From CAWKPF01 sp963851415 (GTDB lineage Bacteria; Acidobacteriota; Thermoanaerobaculia; Multivoradales; Multivoraceae): a stretch of DNA of 64,000 nt. The translations under genes were made by a program, and so were the position numbers. Shown here one piece after another: positions 55,382 to 63,850 of the stretch; within the stretch, counting starts at the first letter, position 1; every line of letters starts with the position of its first letter. The notes below the pieces were generated by a model. That model ran no database searches and was not told the DNA's origin. It was given only the letters and a program-made list of their open reading frames with translations. The stretch covers positions 2,914,001 to 2,978,000 of the forward strand of contig CAWKPF010000002.1 in NCBI GenBank assembly GCA_963851415.1, written 5' to 3'.

Positions 55382-55495
55382 AACGATTGAATAAGGATAC
55401 TCCATCTGGAGCGCCTTGGACAGTGCGCCCCTCGACCGTGCAGCGGGAATCGGAAGGCCGCGACCGAAGCAGGGCTGCGATAGAGTGCGCGCCTC

Positions 55496-56374
55496 ATGTT
55501 CAAGCGTCAGACCACCGGCTCGGTGGTATGCAGCAGCTGCGGCCGACTGGTCGGGGTCAACGACGAGCGGTGCTATCACTGCGGTCGCCGCAAGCCCGGC
55601 TTGTTCGGATTCGCTGGGGCCCTGCGCAAGATGGGGCAGGATCTCGGTTTCGTCCCCTTTACCCTGGGGGCGTGCCTGTTCCTGTTCCTCGTCTCGCTCG
55701 CGATGGACCCGTCGGGGCTGATGCGGGGTGGCCTGATGTCCCTCCTCTCGCCGACCCCCTGCACGCTCTTCCGCCTGGGCTCGAGCGGAGGCCTTCCGGT
55801 ATTCGAGTTCGGCCGCTGGTGGACCGTACTCTCCGCGACCTGGCTACACGGAGGCCTGCTCCATATCGCATTCAATCTCTACTGGGTGCGTCAGCTCGGA
55901 CCGGCGATGGCTCAGGCCTACGGTCCGGGGCGTGCGGTGATCATCTACCTCTTTTCTTCGATCACCGGATTCCTGCTCACCAGCGCATCCTTCTGGTACT
56001 TCGGCCGGACGTTTCTCGGAGGAGCCTCTCTCACCGTGGGGGCTTCCGCATCGATCTTCGGTTGGCTCGGCGCCCTCATCTACTACGGACGGCGCAGCGG
56101 CCGGACCGAGATCGGGCGCCAATTGTTGATGGGATTCGTTCTGCCGTTGCTGGTGCTCGGTCTGCTCATCCCGTTTGTCGACAATCTGGCACACGTGGGG
56201 GGATTGGCAGGCGGTTGGCTGCTGGCGCGCTGGCTCGACCCGCTCAAACCGGAACGAACCGACCACACCATCGTGGCGCTGGTGCTACTGGTGCTTTCGC
56301 TGTTGGCGGTCGTGGTTTCGTATCTGACCTCCATGGATCCCCAACTGCTCGAGATGCTGGGCTGCCAGCCGTGA
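55496..56374 (+). CDS. Rhomboid family intramembrane serine protease with N-terminal zinc ribbon
   Basis: This is a 292-residue membrane protease. The first 35 residues form a zinc-ribbon-like pair (CSSCGRLVGVND, then CYHCGRR). The rhomboid core follows, with the first-loop region WWTVLSATWLHGGLLHIAFN, the catalytic serine in TVGASASIFGWLG (Ser184) and the catalytic histidine in NLAHVGGLAGGW (His233). About six or seven helices are visible. It cleaves transmembrane substrates within the membrane. The zinc ribbon may bind a partner. Its stop overlaps the downstream UvrA-family gene (GTGA), which suggests co-expression. Confidence 0.9.
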   Translation: MFKRQTTGSVVCSSCGRLVGVNDERCYHCGRRKPGLFGFAGALRKMGQDLGFVPFTLGACLFLFLVSLAMDPSGLMRGGLMSLLSPTPCTLFRLGSSGGLPVFEFGRWWTVLSATWLHGGLLHIAFNLYWVRQLGPAMAQAYGPGRAVIIYLFSSITGFLLTSASFWYFGRTFLGGASLTVGASASIFGWLGALIYYGRRSGRTEIGRQLLMGFVLPLLVLGLLIPFVDNLAHVGGLAGGWLLARWLDPLKPERTDHTIVALVLLVLSLLAVVVSYLTSMDPQLLEMLGCQP

Positions 56375-59193
56375 TCGCAGTTCGGGTGCTGGGGGCCCGC
56401 ACCCACAATCTGAAGGGCGTCGATTGCCATGTTCCGCACGGTCAGGTGACGGTCGTCACCGGGCCCTCCGGCGCCGGGAAATCCTCGCTCGCCTTCGACA
56501 CCATCTACGCCGAAGGCCAGCGCCGCTTCATCGAGTCGATGTCCACCTATACCCGGCAGTTCCTCGACAAGATGGAGCGACCGCCGGTCGACGAGATCGA
56601 GAACGTGCTCCCGACGGTGGCGCTCGAGGCCCACAACTCGGTCAAGAACGCACGGTCCACGGTGGGCACCATTACCGAGGTACATGACCTTCTGCGTCTG
56701 CTCTTCACGCACATTGGAGTGGTGCACTGTCCCGAAGGACACGGCGAGATGGAGCAGCACACTGCGGCCTCCCTCGCAAGCAAGCTCGCATCGGGGGCTC
56801 TGGGCGAGCGGGTCACGCTGGTGGCCCGGGTGTCGAGGCCGCAGCGCGGGGCGAATGAGGCGCTGCAGGAGCTCATCCGGCAGGGCTTCGGACGAGTGCT
56901 CGCCAGCGATGACGACGAGCGTGTCGAGCGTCTCGAGCCAGGTGCCCGCTGGCTGAAGCGCCGCGATCCGTTGCCTCTCGTCCTGGGTCGGTTCCGTGCC
57001 GACGAGGGCTCGCTCGGGCGGATCCTGGCAGCCGTCGAGCAGGGTCTGTCGATCCAGGGACTGGCTGACGGAGTGCTGGATGTGCACGGCGATGTCGGGC
57101 GAACGCGACTCCGTCCCGGTCTGGCCTGTCCGGTGTGCGCGCGCCCGGGGCTGGCGCCGACTCCGCCTCTCTTCTCCTTCAACTCCCCTCTGGGCGCTTG
57201 CCAGGAGTGTCAGGGCTTCGGCCGGGTGATCGGGATCGATCGAGATCGAGTCGTGCCGGATCCGTCGAGGACGCTCGAGGAACGACCGATCGCGCCCTGG
57301 AACTCCCCGGCCTACGAAGATCTCTACGAAGGGCTCTTCGAGAGCTGCCTCGAGCGAGGTGTGCCCCTCGACCTGCCCTGGAGCGAGCTCGATCCCGCAG
57401 ACCGGGAGTGGATCTGGAGCGGTGCCAGCGTGGGTCGACGCCGGAGCGGCTTCACCTCTATCGACCGGTTCTTTCAGTGGATGGAGCGGCGTTCCTATCG
57501 GGTGCACGTGCGAGTGCTGTTGGCGCGCTACCGTGCCTACCATCCCTGTGCCAGTTGCGAGGGCACCCGTCTCCAACCCCGATCGCGAGCGGTGCGCGTT
57601 GCACAAAGAGCGCTTCCGGAGCTCACGACCCTGGCGCTCAGAGATCTGAGGGAATGGTTCGAACAGACGCAGTTCTCCCAAAGCGCCTCGAAACGAGCTG
57701 GTCATCTGTTGGAACAGCTCCGCGAGCGACTCGAGGTTCTCGACCGGGTGGGTCTCGGATATCTGACCCTGGACCGACAGGCAAGGACTCTCTCGGGTGG
57801 GGAGACCCAGCGCATTCATTTGGCGGCCGCGTTGGGATCGGGCTTGACCAGCACCCTCTACGTGCTGGACGAGCCCACCGTCGGCCTGCATGCGCGCGAT
57901 AGCGAAGCGCTGCTCGCGCTGCTGCACGATCTTGCCGCGCGGGGCAACACGGTCCTGGTGGTCGAGCACGATCCGGTCCTGATCGAAGGTGCCGACTGGC
58001 TCATCGACCTCGGCCCGGCAGCTGGGGAAGGGGGAGGCCGGCTCATGGCCGAAGGACCCCCTGGTGAGGTGCTCTCGAATCCCGAGTCCCTGACCGCGCG
58101 CTACCTGGGCCCGGGGGTCGTGCGCTCCCTCGAGTCTCCCGGGAGCACCGTTGACGCCGGGGAGTCGGGCACGGGGGGGACGGTCGAGATCGTCGGTGCC
58201 AGCCAGAACAATCTGCAGGACGTCTCGGTCTCCTTCCCGTTCCCGGCGCTGGTCGCGGTGTGCGGGGTCTCGGGCTCGGGAAAGTCCACACTGGTCAACG
58301 ACGTGCTCTATGCCAACTTCCAGCGCTCGCGCGGCGAGGTGGAAGTCGACCCCGGTGCTGTGAGGCAGATCGACGGGCTCGAGGAGATCGAGGACGTGGT
58401 GCTGGTCGACCAACGCCCGATCGGGCGCTCGACCCGCTCCAATCCGGCGACCTACGTCAAGGCTTACGACGAGATCCGTAAGCTCTTCGCGGCGCAGCCC
58501 GACGCCAAGCGGGCCGGCATCGGTCCCGGGCATTTCTCCTTCAACACCGACAAGGGGCGTTGCCCTGAGTGTGAGGGCACCGGAGTGGTCCAGGTCGACA
58601 TGCATTTCATGGCCCCGGTGAGGGTGACCTGCGACAGTTGTCAGGGTCATCGGTTCAAGCAGGAGATCCTCAAGGTCCGTCTACGGGGTCGCGACATTGC
58701 CGAGACCCTCGAGCTGACCGTCGATGAGGCTGCGCGGGAGTTCTCGGAGAACCGGTCGCTGGTGCGACGTCTCGAGCCTCTGCGAGCGGTTGGCCTGGGC
58801 TACCTTCGACTCGGTCAGCCGACGGCCACGCTTTCGGGGGGGGAAGCGCAGCGGCTCAAGTTGGCCGCCTTTCTCGGCGGTCCCAAACAGCCCGACCGTC
58901 GATCGCGGCTGTTTCTCTTCGACGAGCCGACCACCGGGCTCCATCTCGCCGACATCGAGCAGCTCTATCGCACTCTTCGCCACCTGGTCGAGCAGGGGGA
59001 GGGCGTGGTCGTGGTGGAGCACAACCTCGAACTGATCGCCGCCTCGGACTGGGTGATCGACCTCGGTCCCGGTGGGGGTGACTCGGGAGGACGTCTGCTC
59101 TACTCGGGGCCAACACGAAGTCATGTCGACGCCGTGGACTCGCCGACCGCACGGGTACTCCGAAGCCGGCTCGGTTCTTGCAAAAACGGTTGA
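56371..59193 (+). CDS. UvrA-family ABC ATPase (divergent paralogue)
   Basis: This is a 940-residue UvrA-type DNA damage ATPase of normal UvrA length. NBD1 has Walker A GPSGAGKSSLAFD (about 31-43), NBD2 has GVSGSGKSTL (about 632). The signatures are TLSGGETQR (about 472) and TLSGGEAQR (about 819), and Walker B sites are LYVLDEPTVGLH and LFLFDEPTTGLH. A UvrB-binding-like region lies near 115-235 (starting HCPEGHGE), with zinc ribbons CPVC...CQEC and CPEC...CDSC. The first Q-loop, normally IEQK, reads LEAH (Ala87), unlike canonical UvrA. NBD2 keeps VDQRPIGR. GTG at 56371 overlaps the rhomboid stop. It may be a second UvrA rather than the housekeeping copy. Confidence 0.85.
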   Translation: MIAVRVLGARTHNLKGVDCHVPHGQVTVVTGPSGAGKSSLAFDTIYAEGQRRFIESMSTYTRQFLDKMERPPVDEIENVLPTVALEAHNSVKNARSTVGTITEVHDLLRLLFTHIGVVHCPEGHGEMEQHTAASLASKLASGALGERVTLVARVSRPQRGANEALQELIRQGFGRVLASDDDERVERLEPGARWLKRRDPLPLVLGRFRADEGSLGRILAAVEQGLSIQGLADGVLDVHGDVGRTRLRPGLACPVCARPGLAPTPPLFSFNSPLGACQECQGFGRVIGIDRDRVVPDPSRTLEERPIAPWNSPAYEDLYEGLFESCLERGVPLDLPWSELDPADREWIWSGASVGRRRSGFTSIDRFFQWMERRSYRVHVRVLLARYRAYHPCASCEGTRLQPRSRAVRVAQRALPELTTLALRDLREWFEQTQFSQSASKRAGHLLEQLRERLEVLDRVGLGYLTLDRQARTLSGGETQRIHLAAALGSGLTSTLYVLDEPTVGLHARDSEALLALLHDLAARGNTVLVVEHDPVLIEGADWLIDLGPAAGEGGGRLMAEGPPGEVLSNPESLTARYLGPGVVRSLESPGSTVDAGESGTGGTVEIVGASQNNLQDVSVSFPFPALVAVCGVSGSGKSTLVNDVLYANFQRSRGEVEVDPGAVRQIDGLEEIEDVVLVDQRPIGRSTRSNPATYVKAYDEIRKLFAAQPDAKRAGIGPGHFSFNTDKGRCPECEGTGVVQVDMHFMAPVRVTCDSCQGHRFKQEILKVRLRGRDIAETLELTVDEAAREFSENRSLVRRLEPLRAVGLGYLRLGQPTATLSGGEAQRLKLAAFLGGPKQPDRRSRLFLFDEPTTGLHLADIEQLYRTLRHLVEQGEGVVVVEHNLELIAASDWVIDLGPGGGDSGGRLLYSGPTRSHVDAVDSPTARVLRSRLGSCKNG

Positions 59194-59305
59194 GGGCGCG
59201 GCTCTGAGCCTGAAACCAGGGCGGCTCTCGTCGTCCTGGAGTGTCGGATCGGCATCGAGGACGGGGCAAGACGGCAGAATCGCCTCCGTTGGGGTCGCCA
59301 CCAGG

Positions 59306-59334
59306 TTGCGAGGAAACGTGCCAATCCGTAGGAT
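59306..59334 (+). promoter_or_regulatory. Candidate promoter for the MauE/DoxX-like gene
   Basis: TTGCGA (59306-59311) and TAGGAT (59329-59334) are spaced by exactly 17 bases with four matches each to the sigma70 consensus. The start would fall near 59341, giving a leader of about 60 bases before the ATG at 59400. The 206-base gap after the UvrA-family gene has no other feature I can support. Confidence 0.4.
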
Positions 59335-59399
59335 GAACGGCGCCTTCGCGGTTCCTTCCCGCTCCGGGCTCTGCCCAGACATCCCCCAGACTCCGTTCG

Positions 59400-60401
59400 A
59401 TGGAAAACACACTCGACTCCTCCTCGCCAACTCCCGTGAGCTCCTCGTCGTCGGCCGCGCCCCCCGCGGCCTGGAAGGGCGTCATCGGTACCCTTGCCGC
59501 GGCTTTCCTGGGAGCGGTGCTGCTCTTCGGTGCGTGGTCCAAGATGCTCGACCCGGTGGCCTTCGCGCGCACGATCGAAGCGGAAGGGCTCGACTTCCTT
59601 CTCTCGGCCGGTCTGGTGGCTGCCGTTGCCCTCGCGCTCGAGGTCGGCCTCGGTTCGGCCCTGCTGCTGGGGATTCGGCGACTGTGGGTGCTCCTCCCCA
59701 CAGCCGCGCTGGTGACCTTCTTCCTGTTCCTCACGGGTCGCGCCTACTACCGGTTCACTCAGGGAACCCTCGATGCGGAAGCCGGCTGTGGCTGTTTCGG
59801 CAATCTCGTCGAGCGCACTCCGTCCCAGGCGTTCTGGCAGGATCTGTTCCTGCTCGTGCCGCCACTCCTTCTGGCTTTCCTGGGTCGGAGTGCCCTCCGT
59901 GCGTGGCCCAGGTGGCGTCTCGTCGTGGTGAGTGCCCTCACGGTCGGCGCGCTGGTCTTTGCCTGGCGAGCACCGAGCCTGCCGCTGGACGACATGGCGA
60001 CCAGGCTTCGCCCGGGCGTGGCGATCGCAGACCTCTGTGCGGGTGCGCAAGACGAGCGCGTGTGCATGCCGACGGTGGCGCCCTGGCTCGAACGGGGAGG
60101 GCACCTGGTGGTGCTCGCCGATCTCGAAGACGAGAGCTTCGGTGCCGCAGTGGTCGACCTGAACGAGGTCGCTCTGGCGGGAAGTCCCGGGTTGACCGTC
60201 TTCAGCGACGCGACACCCGAGCAGAATCACACCTTCTTCTGGCAGTACGGTCCGGCCTTCGAGATCACCGAGGCACCGGCTGCAATGCTCAAGCCCCTCT
60301 ACCGCACCCTGCCGCGTTCCTTCCGGCTCGAAGAGGGCGTCGTCACCGAGACCTGGAACGGCTTGCCCCCACTCGCCTCATCCAAGGCTGCCCAGCCCTG
60401 A
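59400..60401 (+). CDS. MauE/DoxX-like membrane protein with C-terminal soluble domain
   Basis: This is a 333-residue protein. After a low-complexity Ser/Pro N-terminus come about four helices (VIGTLAAAFLGAVLLFGAWS, then KMLDPVAFARTIEAEGL, and ALVTFFLFLTGRAYYRF). The hallmark GCGCFGNLVERTP is the CGCFG site of MauE/DoxX-like proteins, thought to act in periplasmic disulfide or redox chemistry. A fifth helix and a C-terminal beta domain (about 200-333) follow, of unknown role. It stands 32 bases before a thioredoxin-like secreted protein, which supports a redox function. No strong Shine-Dalgarno is seen. Confidence 0.7.
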   Translation: MENTLDSSSPTPVSSSSSAAPPAAWKGVIGTLAAAFLGAVLLFGAWSKMLDPVAFARTIEAEGLDFLLSAGLVAAVALALEVGLGSALLLGIRRLWVLLPTAALVTFFLFLTGRAYYRFTQGTLDAEAGCGCFGNLVERTPSQAFWQDLFLLVPPLLLAFLGRSALRAWPRWRLVVVSALTVGALVFAWRAPSLPLDDMATRLRPGVAIADLCAGAQDERVCMPTVAPWLERGGHLVVLADLEDESFGAAVVDLNEVALAGSPGLTVFSDATPEQNHTFFWQYGPAFEITEAPAAMLKPLYRTLPRSFRLEEGVVTETWNGLPPLASSKAAQP

Positions 60402-60433
60402 AGCACCACCGAACTCCGACGGAGAGACCGAAC

Positions 60434-61273
60434 ATGACCGTGCCTGGACCTACCCTGCCCTTCCGAGATCCCTCGCTGCGACTCGGCTTGCACCTGGCGC
60501 TCCTTTCGCTCGTGGCCGCGCTCTGCATCGCTGGGTCGATCCCGGCCCTCGCCCAGGAGGACTACGCGCTTCGCCAGGACCTCGTCGTGACCGTCGACGG
60601 CGCGCCTGACGAAGAGGCAGAGGTGTTCTTTTCACGCCAGTTTCCTTCGTATCTGATTCTCACTCCCCAGCTGTCCTCGCCGGTGCTGATCGAGCCTCGC
60701 TCCCAGGCTGTGCGAGAGGTCCACGTGCTCAAGGTGGCACGCCAGTCGGACGGCACGATCGATCTATTGAACGGAGCCCTGCTCGGCCAGGTGGGGGCGA
60801 TCCAGACCGAGGGCACGACAGTGACCTTCGTCGTCGAGGGCAAGACGCTGGTGATGGCGGACAAGCCGCCACTGCTCGGGGCGCAGACCCGCTCGAGAAT
60901 GGAAGCCTATTCGGCTTCCTACACCGAGTTGGCCGATCGCTACAGTCCCGATGCCGATCTCATGGCGGAGCTCGAAAAGGCCACCGGCGATATTCGGGTG
61001 CGCGTCTTTTTCGGGACATGGTGTCCCTTCTGCGCCCAGTACGTGCCGCGGATGTTGAAGGTGGCGCGCGGTCTCAAAGGGACTGCGATCAAGATGGACT
61101 TCTACGGTCTGCCCCAGTCGGGATTCGCAGCAGACACGGAAGCGTCGCGTCTCAAGATCACGGCAGTGCCGACCGGCGTTGTCTGGGTCGATGGCAAAGA
61201 GGTGGGTCGAATCACCAGCGACGAATGGCGCACTCCCGAAAAGGCATTGGCGGAGCTGGTGAGCAAGAAGTGA
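60434..61273 (+). CDS. Secreted thioredoxin-like protein
   Basis: This is a 279-residue exported protein. A signal peptide (LGLHLALLSLVAALCIAGSI) ending at ALAQ is followed by about 140 residues of unknown beta-rich sequence. A thioredoxin fold then follows, with the active site FFGTWCPFCAQYVPRML (CPFC) and the cis-proline loop ITAVPTGVVWVDGKEVG. It probably acts as a periplasmic thiol oxidoreductase. ATG at 60434 follows GGAGA at 60421-60425. A much longer open frame upstream has no conserved content. It pairs with the MauE/DoxX-like gene. Confidence 0.83.
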   Translation: MTVPGPTLPFRDPSLRLGLHLALLSLVAALCIAGSIPALAQEDYALRQDLVVTVDGAPDEEAEVFFSRQFPSYLILTPQLSSPVLIEPRSQAVREVHVLKVARQSDGTIDLLNGALLGQVGAIQTEGTTVTFVVEGKTLVMADKPPLLGAQTRSRMEAYSASYTELADRYSPDADLMAELEKATGDIRVRVFFGTWCPFCAQYVPRMLKVARGLKGTAIKMDFYGLPQSGFAADTEASRLKITAVPTGVVWVDGKEVGRITSDEWRTPEKALAELVSKK

Positions 61274-61282
61274 TCGCGTCGC

Positions 61283-62506
61283 TCAATAGAGAGCCAGCGG
61301 GTCGATGCCACCGTTCGGCCAGAGTGCATCGACGTACTGCAGCTTGCCGGGACCAGCCAGCCGGGTGACGCCCAAAGCGCGAAGCCTGTCGGCGATCTGC
61401 GAGGTCGGTTCGGGCGCGCTGTCGGCTCCGGCCCACACCGCCCCCTGCACGTGGCCGCGCAGGGGCTCCAATGCTGCGACTCCATGCTCGATCGAAGAGA
61501 CCTCCCAGACGAGAACAGTTCGACCACCTGGAGACGGTTGCAAGGGGAGTGACCGCGGGCCGGGCGCTTCCTCGAGTCGACCAGCAAAGAGGACGCATCC
61601 TGCTGAGATCGATTCCGCAGTGGTCCAGAGTCCACGCATCTCTGCCTCGCATCGGAGCTGCTGGATCGCCAGTGCCCGGGACGTGGACAGTGGCGGAGGG
61701 GGCAGCTCGAGCGCCACCCGCTCGAGGGCCTGGCTCAGGCGGCGAGCCACGATCTCGCCGGATTGCTCCACCAGGACGAGTTGTAGGGACAGACAGCCGC
61801 GCTGCTCGAACAGCGCGACGTCGCGGGCCAGAGCGAGGAGGGTCGCGCCGTCGAGCGCTTCGCCGTCTCCCGAGATCAGCGCAACGCTGAGCTTCGGTCC
61901 GTGGACGAAGACCTTTTCTCCCCAGCTCGCGCGGAGCGCATTCACCGTCGACGCGCCGCCGTAGGCAATCACCTGGTCGACTCCGTCGACGAGGATCCGC
62001 TCGATCGGGTCAACGCCTCCCTCCCAGCTCAAGGCGGCGAAGGCGTCCCCGATCGCGGGCTCTCGCGCTGCGAGTGCGTGCAGCAGGAACGGAGTGAAGC
62101 GAGGCTCCGCCCGAGCGCTCTTGAGCACCAGGGGTCGACGCCGGGCGAGGGCCGGGAGCAGAGACTGCACGGCGAGTCCCACGGGGGTCTCGGCGAGGAG
62201 CACCAGCGCTGGCGAGGCCTGGCGTCTGCGCTCGGCCAGGGTGAAGATCCGTGCGGCCACAGCAGGGGAGACGCCGGAGAGGATGACTTCGAGCGCGGCC
62301 GACAGAGCGGGCGGTGTCAGCTCGACGTGGCCGGACAGCTCCTCTTCGAGCGCTCGACGCTCGCGAGAGGCGGGATCGCCGAGCGCCGTGACCGTGTCAC
62401 GCCATGCCGCTTCGAGCGCCGAATCGGAGCAGGCCGAGAGCCGGTCGAAGCCCTCTGTACACAGACGGCCGAGGAGTGCTTCAGCGGCCTTCGGGGTGAG
62501 GCTCAT
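61283..62506 (-). CDS. Acyl-CoA reductase, LuxC family
   Basis: This is a 407-residue LuxC-type reductase that turns activated fatty acyl groups into aldehydes with NADPH. It keeps ILVDGVDQVIAYGGASTVNAL, the nucleotide part, and EQRGCLSLQLVLVE, with the acyl-accepting cysteine. The C-terminal VTRLAGPGKLQYVDALWP is a family hallmark. It is the second gene after luxE, with a four-base overlap (ATGA). No luxAB or luxD is in the window, so this is not a bioluminescence locus. Confidence 0.85.
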   Translation of the reverse strand: MSLTPKAAEALLGRLCTEGFDRLSACSDSALEAAWRDTVTALGDPASRERRALEEELSGHVELTPPALSAALEVILSGVSPAVAARIFTLAERRRQASPALVLLAETPVGLAVQSLLPALARRRPLVLKSARAEPRFTPFLLHALAAREPAIGDAFAALSWEGGVDPIERILVDGVDQVIAYGGASTVNALRASWGEKVFVHGPKLSVALISGDGEALDGATLLALARDVALFEQRGCLSLQLVLVEQSGEIVARRLSQALERVALELPPPPLSTSRALAIQQLRCEAEMRGLWTTAESISAGCVLFAGRLEEAPGPRSLPLQPSPGGRTVLVWEVSSIEHGVAALEPLRGHVQGAVWAGADSAPEPTSQIADRLRALGVTRLAGPGKLQYVDALWPNGGIDPLALY

Positions 62507-63651
62507 GCGGGAGCTTCACCGGGTGCGAGTCCCAGCTCCTCGACCGTGAGCGAGCAGCCGCGCAGCTCGGCGCCGGCCGCGCGCCCCTCGAGGACGAACC
62601 CGCTTTCGGCACGGCCGTTGCGAGCCGAGCGTCCTGGCCTCGAGGGCTCGACGATCTGGCGAGCCAGGTCTTCGGTCAGCACCGAGAGTGCCGAGCCCAC
62701 GTTCGACAGGTCGAACAGCGCCAGCAGCCCGAGCTCGCCAGGCTCGACCTCGTTCATTCGAGCGGGGTCGAGAACGCGGAATCGCATCCAGGGGGGAAGG
62801 TAGAAGCAGTCCGGGTCGCCGCCCTGGAGCACCCGCGTGTAGGCCTGGCCCGTCAGCTCGGTCATTCCGTATTCGCGCACCACGAAGCCGGGCGGTACTC
62901 CGAGTCTCGACTCCACGCCGGCGAGCAGCTCGGTGCGCTCGAGCTCGCGCCGTCGTCCCTTGAATCCACCGGTCTCGAAGATCACGCTTCCACGTGGCAA
63001 CTGCGCTCGGATGTCCCGCACTTCGAGGGCCTCGATCAGCTCCGCCAGGGCGAATGCCGTGGTCAGGATCAAGCCGGGCGCGGATGCGGCCGCGCGTCCT
63101 TCAAGCCAGTCGAGCGCACGATCGAGATCGACCCCGTGCTCGGTGATGGCCAGACAGCGCGGCTCCCTGGCGTGGTTCTCCAGGATGTGATCGGCCATGA
63201 AGGAGAGACTCGAATCGGGCAGCTGCGTGCGAGAGGGAATCAGGGACAGAATGGCCAGCGGTGCGGCGCCGGGGAGGCAAGCGTCGCGAAAGGTGGCATC
63301 GATGGTGGCCCGGTAGAGGTCCGGGTAGGGGTGATAGTGCACGCTGCGAGTCTCGCTGCCCTGGGTGGTACCACTCGAGCGGAAGCATTCGCGAGCCGTG
63401 GCGGCGCACAGCACGAAGGACTTGAAGGCCGAGGTGGGCACGGCGGGGATCTCACTCCAGTGAGCCACGCTGGCAGGGGTGCATCCGCGGCGATCGCACA
63501 GTCGGCGCAGCGGCTCGATGCGCTCGTACTGGAAGGTGAAGGCGCGCAGGGCCAGGCGCTCGAGCTCCTCGCTGGTGTCGCGAAGGCTCTCCCCTGAGGC
63601 CTTCGAGGGGCCCGAATCGGTGATGAACTGCTCGATCTGTCGAATCAACAT
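62503..63651 (-). CDS. LuxE-type acyl-protein synthetase
   Basis: This is a 382-residue LuxE-like ligase that activates fatty acids with ATP and passes the acyl group to a cysteine. It has the adenylate-forming SSGTTQGSETRSVHYH (P-loop-like), LILTTAFALAELIEAL, then VIFETGGFKGRRREL and VREYGMTELTGQAYTRVL. Near the C-terminus GAELRGCSLTVEELG carries the cysteine expected as acyl acceptor. ATG at 63651 is the start. It is the first gene of the luxE-luxC pair and is divergent from the truncated membrane protein gene. The product, a fatty aldehyde or lipid moiety, is inferred. Confidence 0.85.
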   Translation of the reverse strand: MLIRQIEQFITDSGPSKASGESLRDTSEELERLALRAFTFQYERIEPLRRLCDRRGCTPASVAHWSEIPAVPTSAFKSFVLCAATARECFRSSGTTQGSETRSVHYHPYPDLYRATIDATFRDACLPGAAPLAILSLIPSRTQLPDSSLSFMADHILENHAREPRCLAITEHGVDLDRALDWLEGRAAASAPGLILTTAFALAELIEALEVRDIRAQLPRGSVIFETGGFKGRRRELERTELLAGVESRLGVPPGFVVREYGMTELTGQAYTRVLQGGDPDCFYLPPWMRFRVLDPARMNEVEPGELGLLALFDLSNVGSALSVLTEDLARQIVEPSRPGRSARNGRAESGFVLEGRAAGAELRGCSLTVEELGLAPGEAPA

Positions 63652-63850
63652 GAAGGGTGTCCGAGGCGGTCGAGGACCAAGCTAGCACCGGGAAACAGGA
63701 CACGCCAGCGTGGTCGCGCAGCGATCTGTAGGACACGACGAAAGCCCACGAAGTCCAGTCCTCCCCTGATAGCATCCCGGCTTCGATGGCCCCGGCATCG
63801 ATTGCAGAATGTCCCAGGGGGGAGGAGATCGAGGGGATGGCTCACCGAGG
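63652..63850. other. Divergent intergenic region
   Basis: This 199-base gap lies between luxE (minus) and the truncated membrane protein (plus). I see TAGCAT at about 63770 as a weak -10-like element for the plus strand but no matching -35. A strong GGGGGGAGGAG run just before 63837 precedes a five-codon open frame (MAHRG) whose stop overlaps the ATG at 63851. No RNA gene is evident. Confidence 0.35.

Noticed and set aside
59072..60433. Upstream extension of the thioredoxin-like gene frame
   Set aside because: It overlaps the UvrA-family and MauE-like genes and has no conserved content. ATG at 60434 gives a proper signal peptide.
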